A stretch of 64,000 nucleotides of DNA from NCBI GenBank assembly GCA_947685225.1, contig CANTUV010000024.1, positions 58,308,001 to 58,372,000 of the forward strand, given 5' to 3'. Below, piece by piece: positions 25,369 through 35,267 of the stretch (its first letter is position 1; every line of letters begins with the position of its first letter). This stretch comes from Garcia nutans. Taxonomy: Eukaryota > Streptophyta > Magnoliopsida > Malpighiales > Euphorbiaceae. The position numbers and the translations under genes are program-made. The notes under the pieces were generated by a model, which was not told the DNA's origin, made no database searches, and saw only the letters and a program-made list of their open reading frames with translations.

Positions 25369-25429
25369 TGTAATATCCCAAGGTATGCCCTAGAAGTCTT
25401 AATACAATTGTTGTTTGATTTGAATTAAA

Positions 25430-28400
25430 TGTAATATCCCAAAGTGAGCCTAGAAGTTTGATATAATTGTTGTTTTGATTTGAATTAAATGTATATATGT
25501 TTTTGCAAAGGAAATAAGTGTGTTAAGAGAATGTATATGTTGTGTATATTGTAATATATATAACATATAAAGTGGTCAAATGGAGAGTCAAGGTAAGAAG
25601 ATATTATTGTTTGTGATTTGTGCAATTACCAAAATGGGCATATATAAGACAAGAGTTAAGTTAAATGGATGAGGGCATTTAGGTAATTGTTGTGTAAGAA
25701 ATGCATGGTGGAGATTTAAAGAGATAATCCTTTGTCTTTTCTTCATTTCTTCTTCTTTTCTTCTCCATGGTTGGCCGGCTATCTAAAACAAAGAGAGAGC
25801 AAGAGTGAGTTATTATTTTAAACATCAAATTGAAGGGTGAATCAAAGGTTTGAGTTGGAGATTTGTGAAATCTCTTCAATTCAAGTAAGTACTTTCTTGT
25901 TTTCCTTTGTTATTTTTGAAGTTGTGTATGAAATGAGTTTTGATTTGTTGAGATTATGATTTGGTGTGTTTAAGATGTGTTTATGATTGTTGAAATTGAT
26001 TGTAAGTTAAAAGGTTGAATTGGTGTTGGTGATGGAAGAGTAAGAGTGTGTTAAGTGAATTCTTTTTCTGTTTTACAAGTAGTAAAGGCTGTAACTTGTA
26101 TGATTTTTAATTAATTATAGAAAAATGTTCTTGAAGTGAATTTTTGATATGTTGTGCCTCTATGAGTCTAGAATGACTGAAAAATATGTTGGTTCGATTT
26201 TGGAATGGTTATGAGTTTAGAAAGATTATTTTTATTAGACCTGTTCCAGCAGGTACCTTAATTGAGACAGCTCTATTTCGGGATTTTTAATAAAATGTAG
26301 AAAAAATCATATTCAATTGAATTTTGGATATGTTGTTGCTTAGTGAGTCTAGTATTTGAGAAAAATAATTTGGAACCACGTTGATTGAATTTGATTTATG
26401 AAATTCACAAAGTTCAGAACTGCTTCCAGGATGCAGGGCAATTGGGGCAGTCTGGTTAGGTGAACTATTTGACCAAGATTTTGTGTTCAGTTTGATCTGA
26501 AATTTTAAAGGAATGATTTTAAGATACAAAACTAAATTCTGTAAAAATGTTAGAATTTTTAGTCAAGTATATTATTTTATACAATTTTTCAAAATAAGGA
26601 TAAAATGGAGTCTAAAACCATAATGTACTATTCATATGGTCATTTTGCTAATATTCCTTTTTGGATTAGATTGTGAAGAGGTTGAATTGCCCTAACCGTG
26701 TCCCTCATATGTGCTGCCCGTGTCCCTCAAATGTGTTGGTTCATGTTTTTAGTTCTTGTTCTTCTTGCATTGTTTTGATTCTCCTAAGGCATTGTTATGC
26801 CTAAACCTAAACTTAAACACTTTAAGCACATGTTAAACAAAGAATGATCTAAACAAAGGTATGAGGAAGATCCTAAAACTATGAATAATGTAAATGGATA
26901 TATATATATATATACATTTGATAATACATAAGATACTATATGGAAAATGTATGTTGTATGCATTGTAAATCTTGTGAATGGTAATGTGTTATATGAATAA
27001 TGTATTTTGTAATGTTGCATCAATGATGTTATAGGTAAAGTGTGAAGGATATGATGAGGTAATGGAGTATGTATAGCTTGATGGGAGTAGTTCTTGATGT
27101 AAGTACAAATCTACCTAGATGCATTCTTTTATATGATGTTGAAACCTAAAACAATATTAAGTAGATTGTTATATTGTTAATACCAAGTGACTAATGTTGT
27201 TATTTGTATAGTGTGAAAACTATAGTGGTTATCCAAAAAGGTATGTGCAATGCTATTTGTTATGATAAATGTTTTAATAATGAATGATATAAATGTGTCT
27301 TGAAATATGATGAAATGTGATGTTATCATGGTTGATAATAATGATCAAAATGAAATAAATGGACATTTGGTTTATATGACAATGAATTTAAGATACATGT
27401 GCAATGTGATTGATTATGTATGTTTGGATGATAAAGTGTATAATGTGAATTGATTCAAATGTGATGTGAAGCCATTGTGTTTGGCTATGATGATTCAAAT
27501 GTGATGTGAAGCCATTGTGTTTGGCTATGATGGTTCAATTGAGTTAAATGAGGTATGTATGCCTAGATGATGATGAGAATTGAGAATGAAAGTGCTAATG
27601 AAATAATAAATGAATTGTGTAGCTAATGTGTTATTCCATTTTCAGAGTTTGTTGTTGGTGGCATGCCTAATAATAGTAACAATCTCTTGAAGTTAGGTTG
27701 GATATGATCCTTGAAGCCTAATTGAGATGTTACAACCCTTGAAGCTAGGTTGGATTGGTTCTTGAAGCCAAGTTGGGTTGAAGTTTAACATGTTTTACTC
27801 CCCTTGAAGCTTGGTTGAACCTAAATCCTTGAAGCCTAGTTGGATCAATGATAATGATAATGTGATAATTAAACCAAAGCATTAACTCTGAAAGTTGAAT
27901 GGCATATTAGTGTTTTTGGGCCCGAGTCTGTCTTTGTTGTTAATATGATATATAAATGTTGAAGTAAATGAGTAATGAGATTTATGATTGACTTTGTTGG
28001 TAATGTGATTTATGATTTGTGAATTGTGAACAAAGAAATGTTATGAAGTATGATGTGTAATGTGTATATTGATATATTGAGTGTGAGAATTAATGATGAA
28101 TTGTGGTTGGTGATAATGATATGTATATAATATATTAAATTAGTTAAGATATATGAAAGATGAAATTCAAAAGATGAAACATGTTAAGAATCTAGTAGTA
28201 CATGGAAGTGATATTTCATTATATGTTAAAAATTATATAATGTATGGTTATATGTTATATTTGTACTACTAAGCTTTCGAGCTTAGCGCAGATTTGTATT
28301 TGCGCAGGTGACTAGGTGGAAGATATGAAGTCCTTCATTATGCAACGAGAAGAGTAAAAGTTTGTCGAGACCAACTAGAGGGTTATGCATACATGTATAA

Positions 28401-28644
28401 TTTTTTTATTATGATGTATTTCTGACAAGAGTATATTTATATGTATAAATGAAATTTTGATAAAGATAATATCATTAAAGGTATGATGATTTTGTAAATG
28501 TTCCTTAAATTTATGTATTATGGTTTGAACCCTATTAAAGGATTTTGAAAATGTAACGAAAAGTGACATCCTTATACTTTATATACTTACTGTACGTATA
28601 CCAGGTGTATGTATAGTACTTATATGGAATATCGGGGTGTTACA
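25430..28644 (+). mobile_element. Nested solo LTR (3215 bp)
   Basis: Begins TGTAATATCCCAAAGTGAGC and ends ATATCGGGGTGTTACA, flanked by TTAAA at 25425-25429 and 28645-28649, inside the LTR of another element. No interior and no second LTR are present, so the insertion collapsed by LTR-LTR recombination. Its 3' end groups it with the LARD-like LTRs and the fragment at 8657. Unlike the others its GACACGGCC region is shrunk to about 40 bp (26694-26735), entered abruptly after TTGCCCTAA, which suggests an older internal rearrangement. CTTGAAG cassette near 27681-27845. Confidence 0.93.
28269..28305 (+). promoter_or_regulatory. Paired stem-loops in the solo LTR, TTCG-loop version
   Basis: Stem 1 is CTAAGCT-TTCG-AGCTTAG, seven pairs with a TTCG loop. 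Stem 2 is GCGCA...TGCGC, where the inner G:C pair of other copies has become A:T on both sides. CAGGTGAC follows. Confidence 0.65.
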
Positions 28645-29616
28645 TTAAATGTATATATGTTGTTGCAAAGGAAATGATTGTGTTAATGGAATGTATATGT
28701 TGTCTATATGTTTGTATAAATAGCATATACATAAGTCAAAATGGAGAGTCAAGGGATGAAGATATTTATTTGGTTAGTGGTGAAATTACAAAAGGGCATG
28801 CTATATGAAAGGAAGTTTAATTATGTTAAAGAGGGCATTTAGGTAATTTTCTTTTGAAATTGCATGGTGGAGGTTTAAAGAGAAGAGAAAGTTAACTTTG
28901 TTTCTTCAATTTCTTTTCTTTTCAAGTGGTGGCCGGCCATTCTTAAGACAAGAGAGCAAGAGAAAGGTTTTGAATTCTAAGAGCATATTGAAGGACTTTT
29001 CAAGGAATTAAGTGGAAATTCAAGAAGTTTTATTATTTTGGTAAGTTCTTTCTCTTGATTCCTTTTTGTTATTTTGAGTTGTTTGTAAGCTTGATTGTGA
29101 TTTTGATAGTAAGGTTGTGTTGATGGTTATATGTTGGAATATAATTGATTCAATTAACTATGGTGTTGGTTTTGGTTTGAAGATGATAAGTTAAGTGGAT
29201 GTTGATATTAAAAGAATAAGAGCGATGTTGGTTTTAGGGTTTTGAAGTGGTAAGTGATAAATTGTATTGTTTTATGTTGGATTAGGTTTTGAAAGAAGGC
29301 TTTTGCCCTAATTTGAGAAGTGAAGAATTCTTGTAAAAAGAAAGTGTTTAGAGTTGTATAAGTGGTGCTTAAGGTAAGTACAAACTATATTGTTGTATAT
29401 GTGCATATGATGTTTAAACTTAACACACACTTGTTTGTAAATGTTTTAAGGAATCAAATGTATTGTTAATGTATATTAGTAATGTGAATATTGTGATGAG
29501 CATGTAAAGTAAGGGTTAATGATGTTGATTATGTCCATTTGAATAAGGTTATGTGGTGTACAATGTGATATAATTCAACTAAAGGAGATTTGGCTTTGTT
29601 TAAAACCTTTAGCCAT

Positions 29617-29870
29617 GAGAGACACGGCCAAACTAAGAAGAGACACGGGCAAAACCAAAGAATTATTGGGAGACACGGCCAAGTCTAAGGACATTTGGCC
29701 GTGTTGGATGATTTTTGGAGAGACACGGCCACTGTCTTGGCCGTGTCCCTTGCCCATGTTTGTCACTGCCTGATTTTTGTTGAGAGACATGGCCGTGTCC
29801 CTTGCCCGTGTCTGCTACTGGATTTTTGGGTTGAGAGACACGGCCACAAGCTTGGCCGTGTCCCTTGAGG
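29617..29870 (+). repeat. GACACGGCC/GGCCGTGTC palindrome cluster, longer version
   Basis: Same cluster as 23257-23446 plus about 66 bp containing another GGCCGTGTCCCTTGCCC unit. The size difference between the two LTRs of one element shows that the cluster gains or loses units. Confidence 0.8.
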
Positions 29871-30836
29871 GTGTTGGCTACTGTGATTGTTCCTTGCTTT
29901 TCTTACATTATTTTGATTCTTCAAAGATCTTTATGTACGTAACCCTAAAAGTAAACACTCTAAACACTTTTAAACCAAAGAATGATCCATACAAATGTAT
30001 GTGGAAGATTATAAATCAATGAATAATATAAAGTGTTATGTATTATAATGATGATGCATATGATACAATATGAACAATGTTATTTTTTATGCATTGTGAA
30101 TCTTGTGAATGGTAATGTGTTATATGAATAATGTACTTTGAAATGTTATATCAATGAGGCCATTGTGATTGGCTATGATGATTCAATTGAAAGAAATAAG
30201 GCATGTTTGCCTAATTGAGGATGAGAATTGAGAATGAAATAATAAATGAATTGTGTGACTAATGTGTTATTCAATTTTCAGAGTTTGTTGTTGGTGGCAT
30301 GCCTAATGATAGTAACACTCTCTTGAAGTTAGGTTGGGCTTGATCCTTGAAGCCAAGTTGGGTAGAAGTTTAACATGTTTTACTCCCCTTGAAGCTTGGT
30401 TGGATCTAGTCCTTGAAGCCTAATTGAGATGTTACAACCCTTGAAGCTAGGTTGGGTTGGTTCTTGAAGCCATGTTGGGTTGAGACTTAGCATGCTTTGT
30501 TCCCCTTGAAGCTTGGTTGAACCTAATCCTTGAAGCCTAGTTGTGTTTATGATAATGATAAATGTGATGATTGAACCAAAACATCTACTCTGAAAATTGA
30601 ATGGTATATTAGTGTGTTTTGGGCCCATGCTTGTCTTTGTTTAATGTGATTTATGAATGGTAAAATGATTGACTAATGAGTCATATGGAAGGATGTTGAA
30701 ATGTGATATGTTTATATATGTGTACTTTATGAAATATAAAGGTATGTTGTTAGCCTTCCATCTATGATGTTGATTTATTAATAAAATGTGTGACATTACA
30801 TTGCACTAAAGCATAATGCTAGCATACTTTGTACTA

Positions 30837-30874
30837 CTAAGCCGTTGGCTTAGCGCGATAGTGTTTGATCGCGC
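30837..30874 (+). promoter_or_regulatory. Paired stem-loops, deleted element 3' LTR
   Basis: CTAAGCC-GTT-GGCTTAG and GCGCGAT...ATCGCGC, both stems perfect, then CAGGTGAC. Confidence 0.6.
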
Positions 30875-31217
30875 AGGTGACACAGTTGAACCTGAAGGCT
30901 CCTCGAGACTAAGTGAGATTAGACATTGAGGATTTTCTTTGGGACTTAAAGATCAGAGAAGAGCTGCCAATCATGTATATATTCTATGTTTTGTAAACTT
31001 TGATTTATAACATATTTGTAATAACTTCCGCTGTGAATTATTAAACACTTTATATATAGTGTCTTTTGGATTTCTTTTATTTGTTTGAGATTGGTTTCAC
31101 TTATTTACAAAGATATTTATTGTGTCTTTTAAACCGTGGCATTTTCTATATTCAGTATACATATATTACGATCATTTAAGCATGCTTGGTACGTATACAG
31201 GGTATAGAGGTGTTACA

Positions 31218-32557
31218 TGGGATACTAGACCCTAATTGGATTTGGATACACGATCCTAAATTGGATTGGGATACACGATCCTATCTGGATTTGGATACTC
31301 GATCCTAACTTAATTTTGATACTCTATCCTAACTAGAATTGGACACTTGATCCTAAATTGGATTGGGATACTCCATCCTAACTTGATTTGGATACTCAAT
31401 CCTAAACAGGTTTGGGATACTCTATCCTAATTGGATTTGGATACTCGATCCTAAATTGGATTGGGATACTCGATCCTAACTGGATTGGGATACTCGATCC
31501 TAACTGGATTTTGATACTCGATCCTAAATGGATTTTGATACTCAATCCTAACTGGATTCAGATACTCGCTCCTAAATTGGATTGGGATACTCGATTCTAA
31601 CTGGATTTTGATACTCGATCCTAACTAGATCTGGATACTCGATCCTAACTGGATTTGGATATTCGATCCTAACTGGATTTGGAGACTCGATCCTAACTGG
31701 ATTTGGACACTCGATCCTAACTGGATTTGGAGACTCGATCCCAAATTGGATTGGGATACACGATCCTAACTTTATTTGGATATTAGATCCTAAACTGGAT
31801 TGGGATACTCGATCCTAACTTGATTTGGATACTCGATCCTAACTTGATTTGGATACTTGATCCTAAATTTGATTGGGATACACGATTCTAAACTTGATTG
31901 GGATACTCGATCCTAACTAGATTTGGATACTCGATCCTAACTGGATTTGGATACTCGATACTAACTGGATTCGGATACTCAATACTAACTGTATTTGGGT
32001 ACTCGATCCTAACTTGATTTTGATACTCGATCCTAACTATATTTGGATACTCGATCCTAAATGGATTTGATACTCAATCCTAACTGGATTCAGATACTCG
32101 CTCCTAAATTGGATTGGGATACTCGATCCTAACTGGATTTTGATACTCGATCCTAACTAGATCTGGATACTCGATCCTAACTGGATTTGGAAATTCGATC
32201 CTAACTGGATTTGGAGACTCGATCCTAACTGGATTTGGACACTCGATCCTAACTGGATTTGGAGACTCGATCCCAAATTGGATTGGGATACACAATCCTA
32301 ACTTTATTTGGATATTAGATCCTAAACTGGATTGGGATACTCGATCCTAACTTGATTTGGATACTCGATCCTAACTTGATTTGGATACTTGCTCCTAAAT
32401 TTGATTTGGATACACGATTCTAAACTGATTGGGATACTCGACCCTAACTAGATTTGGATACTCGATCCTAACTAGATTTGGATACTCTATACTAACTGGA
32501 TTCAGATACTCAATACTAACTATATTTGGATACTCGATCCTAACTTGATTTGGTTAC
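31218..32557. repeat. 24-bp satellite array, middle block (1.34 kb)
   Basis: Continues the array interrupted at 22229; the joined flanks match satellite at 14461 and 18359. It contains a local tandem duplication of about 532 bp, seen from the variant TTTATTTGGATATTAGATCC at about 31771 and 32303. Confidence 0.95.
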
Positions 32558-33434
32558 TGTAATATCCTCATTTATGCCCTAGAAGTTTTGTATGTTGTTG
32601 TTATTGTGGTTGTTTTAAATTGCAAGATAAAGAATTGGGAAAAGAAAAGTATATGTGTTTTGGGAAGGATTTAGGGTTTAGAGAGAATGGTATATGTTGT
32701 GTATATGTTGATATATATAACATATAAATGGGTCAAAGAAGAGTCAAGGTGTTGGTTAGTGGAAGAAGATATTTTATTGTTGAGTGTGTAAGTACATATA
32801 TGGGCTTATATAAGACAAAAGGTTAGTTATATGTTTGAGAGCATTTTGGTAATTGTTTGGATGAAATGCATGGTGGAGATTAAGAAGGAAAGAGAGGTTG
32901 ACTTGTGCATTTTCTTTTCTTCTCATGTTTGTGCCGGCCATTGAAGAAGACAAGAGGGAAAGAGAAGTGTTCTTGATGCTATACTCAAATTGAAGAAGGA
33001 ATTGAGAGATTTGGTGAAAGATTTGTGGAATTTCTTCATATAAGGTAAGATCTTCTCTTTAATTTCTTCAATTCTTTTGAAGTGGTGTGAGAAAGGAATT
33101 AGGTTTTGTTGGTGTGATGATGAGATAAGTTTGTGTTATGTTTTTAAGTGTTAAAATTTATTGTAAGTTAAAAGATGGAATTAGTGTTGGGTTGATTGTG
33201 AAGATTGTATGTTTAAATGGATGTTGTTTTTGAAAGATGAAAAAGGATGGTGATTAATTAGGGTTTTGAGATGGTGTTTGTTTAATTGTGATATTAATGT
33301 GTTTTAAAGTGATTATTGTAATGAATATGTGTTTAGAACATTGATTATGTTCATTTGAAGCATGTGGTATGATGTATATTGAGTTTAAATGCAATTGGGA
33401 AAGTGTTGGCTTTGGTTAGGGTTTTGATTATGGG

Positions 33435-33673
33435 TGACACGGCCAAAAGCTATGGGAAACACGGCCAAGACATGAAATTTTAAAGGTGTTGGATTGATTT
33501 TTGAGAGACACGGCCGTGTCCCCAAGCCGTGTTTGCTACTGCCAAAGTTTGGTTGAGAGACACGGCCACAAGCTTGGCCGTGTCCCTTGCCCGTGTTTCT
33601 TACTGTCCAATTGGTTTGAGTGACACGGCCACAAGCTTGGCCGTGTCCCTCATGTGTGCTGCCCGTGTCTCTC
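33435..33673 (+). repeat. GACACGGCC/GGCCGTGTC palindrome cluster
   Basis: Contains the perfect 14-bp palindrome GACACGGCCGTGTC at 33507-33520 and two 10-bp-stem hairpins (GACACGGCCA, loop CAAGCT, TGGCCGTGTC) at 33559-33584 and 33622-33647. The copy in the other LTR is 40835-41073. GC-rich and CG-bearing, in contrast to the AT-rich LTR around it. Confidence 0.85.
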
Positions 33674-33684
33674 ATATGGGTTAG

Positions 33685-34140
33685 GTAAGTTTTGTTTTCC
33701 TTGACCTAGTTGCAATGTTTTGGTTCTTCAAAGGTAGGTTGGTTCCTAAACCTAAACTTAAACACTCTAAACATACTTTAAACTATGAATGAGCTAATCA
33801 AATGCATATGAAAGATCCTAAAGCTATGAATCATATAAATTGTTCTTTGCCCTAATTGCATTGTTGAGATTTAAACAAGGTTATGTTATGCATTGTGAAA
33901 GGTAATGTGTTTTATGAGTAATGTACCTTGAAATGTTATATCAAAGATGTGATATCAATGATGCTTTATGCATAATATGAATTGAAATGTGAAATGTGAT
34001 ACAAAGCCATTGTTTTTGGCTATGATGATGATATTGAGAGAAAGAAGGCATGTATGCCTAAATGTTGATGATAATTGGAAATGGAAATGATAATTGAATA
34101 ATAAATGAATTGTGTGGCTAATGTGTTATTCCATTTTCAG
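33685..34140 (+). other. Putative leader intron 1 inside the LTR
   Basis: Opens at TTAG/GTAAGT (33681-33690), a full donor consensus, and closes at TTCCATTTTCAG/AG (34140). The acceptor-like TTTCAGAGTT is kept in the other lineages (for example 9977, 23840, 27645, 30279). Splicing is inferred from motifs only. Confidence 0.3.
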
Positions 34141-34171
34141 AGTTGGTTGTTGGTGGCATGCCTAATAAGTG

Positions 34172-34338
34172 TAACAATCTCTTGAAGTTAGGTTGGATTG
34201 AATCCTTGAAGCCTAATTGAGATGTTACCACCCTTGAAGCTAGGTTGGGTTGGTTCTTGAAGCCAAGTTGGGTTGAAGCTTAGCATGCTTTGCTCCCCTT
34301 GAAGCTTGGTTGAACCTAATCCTTGAAGCCTAGTTGGG
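34172..34338 (+). repeat. CTTGAAG-type tandem cassette
   Basis: Imperfect repeats of CTTGAAGCTAGGTTGGG and CTTGAAGCCAAGTTGGG between GGCATGCC and AACTCTGA. Second copy at 41572-41738. Confidence 0.75.
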
Positions 34339-34665
34339 TATATGATATTGATAAATGTGATGATAGAACCAAAACATTAACTCTGAAAATTGAATGACAT
34401 ATTAGTGTGTCTTGGGCCCATGCTTGTCTATGGTTAATGTGAGTCATGAATGATGCTTGTCTTTGCTTAATGTTGATTATGAATGATTAAATGAATACTA
34501 ATGAGGTATATGATAAGATGTTGAAATATGATATGTCTATTTATGTTGAGTTATGAAATGTAAAGGCATGTTGTTAGCTTTGCATATATGATGTTACATG
34601 TTTAATATGGATTGAGAATTGGCATGGCATTGCATCAAAGTAAAACATTAGCATGTTTTATCTTA

Positions 34666-34703
34666 CTAAGCCGTTGGCTTAGCGCGATAGTGTTTGATCG
34701 CGC
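34666..34703 (+). promoter_or_regulatory. Paired stem-loops, young element 5' LTR
   Basis: CTAAGCC-GTT-GGCTTAG (34666-34682) then GCGCGAT...ATCGCGC (34682-34703), followed by CAG/GTAGT. It lies about 400 bp before the primer site, so it would be in the 5' leader of the genomic RNA if transcription starts upstream. Confidence 0.6.
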
Positions 34704-34705
34704 AG

Positions 34706-35256
34706 GTAGTAGAGTTGGTAGAGTTGAACCCGAGAGTTCATCAAGACCGAGTGAGAGTGGACAGTGAAGAGTTGATTTTTGAGGACTTAAAGATCAGAGC
34801 AGACTTGCCAATCATGTATTTTTCTTTTATATTTTGTAAAGTAATGTTTATAATGTAAATATGTACCTAATTTATAACTTCCGCTGTGTAATATTTAAAT
34901 GTATATATATATATGTATATCTAATATGTTTATATTTTAAGTCAATGACTTAATTTCTATAATGTATAATGATTAGGGTATTGTATCAAGTTTAAAATGT
35001 TTTGAATGTTGAAGAAAACCGTAGCATCCCTATGTTTGGTGCACTTATGCTACATGGTTGTAGTTGTAGTGTGTGTGCATTGGATGTGGGGGTGTTACAA
35101 TTGTTTTGGTATCAGAGCCTAGGTTTGAGATTCTCAACCTAGGTAAAATGTAATAAAAAGAATATTTTTACTTAAAAAGTGGTTTTAAATAACACATATG
35201 TTTGGGATTGGCAACCTCTGATCTTTAATAAGGTGTGTCCTTTTTTGTGTTTGCAG
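34706..35256 (+). other. Putative leader intron 2, donor at stem-loops, acceptor before gag
   Basis: Donor-like GCGCAG/GTAGT at 34706 and acceptor TTTTTTGTGTTTGCAG at 35256, 11 bp before the gag ATG. The acceptor GTGTTTGCAG is kept just upstream of gag in the minus-strand element. Removal would delete the LTR end and primer site, leaving an RNA fit for translation but not for reverse transcription. Motif-based inference. Confidence 0.35.
35107..35119 (+). promoter_or_regulatory. Primer binding site (initiator Met tRNA)
   Basis: TGGTATCAGAGCC, 7 bp inside the LTR boundary, complementary to the initiator tRNA-Met 3' end. Confidence 0.95.
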
Positions 35257-35267
35257 TGTAGGTGTTG

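Larger units (their letters stand above)
22230..31217 (+). mobile_element. Internally deleted Ty3/gypsy chromovirus with nested solo LTR
   Basis: Two LTRs of one family (22230-24779 and the split 25369-31217) flank only about 590 bp of interior: primer site, the last part of pol, and polypurine tract. The 5-bp repeat TGGGA lies at 22225-22229 and 31218-31222 with satellite outside, proving insertion into the array. Compared with the full-length element, about 4.27 kb from the leader to late pol is gone. The break joins the leader GGTTTGAGA to the pol GAGAAAGTG with a shared GAGA, as expected for microhomology-mediated deletion. A separate solo LTR later entered the right LTR. Confidence 0.93.
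25369..31217 (+). repeat. 3' LTR of the deleted element, split by a solo LTR
   Basis: LTR sequence runs 25369-25429 and continues at 28645, ending GGTGTTACA at 31217. Removing the 3215-bp insert and one TTAAA copy leaves about 2.63 kb, slightly longer than the 5' LTR mainly because of extra GACACGGCC repeats near 29715-29790. The right part contains a GACACGGCC cluster (29617-29870), a CTTGAAG cassette (about 30313-30542) and paired stem-loops (30837-30874). Confidence 0.92.
32558..35099 (+). repeat. 5' LTR of the young element (2542 bp)
   Basis: TGTAATATCCTCATTTATGC to GGGGGTGTTACA. TATA-like ATATATATAACATATAAA lies near 32709-32727, but no start site can be assigned. It carries a GACACGGCC cluster, a CTTGAAG cassette, paired stem-loops and consensus-like splice signals, listed separately. 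Confidence 0.95.

Noticed and set aside
34901..34920. ATATAT runs as promoters (also 613-629, 6929-6942, 54650-54665)
   Set aside because: Length-variable dinucleotide repeats, different even between LTRs of one element; not evidence of a TATA box.
35107..35119. Possible tRNA gene at the Met-tRNA-like sequences
   Set aside because: Only 12-13 bp complementary to the tRNA 3' end is present at each site, placed just inside an LTR; these are primer sites.
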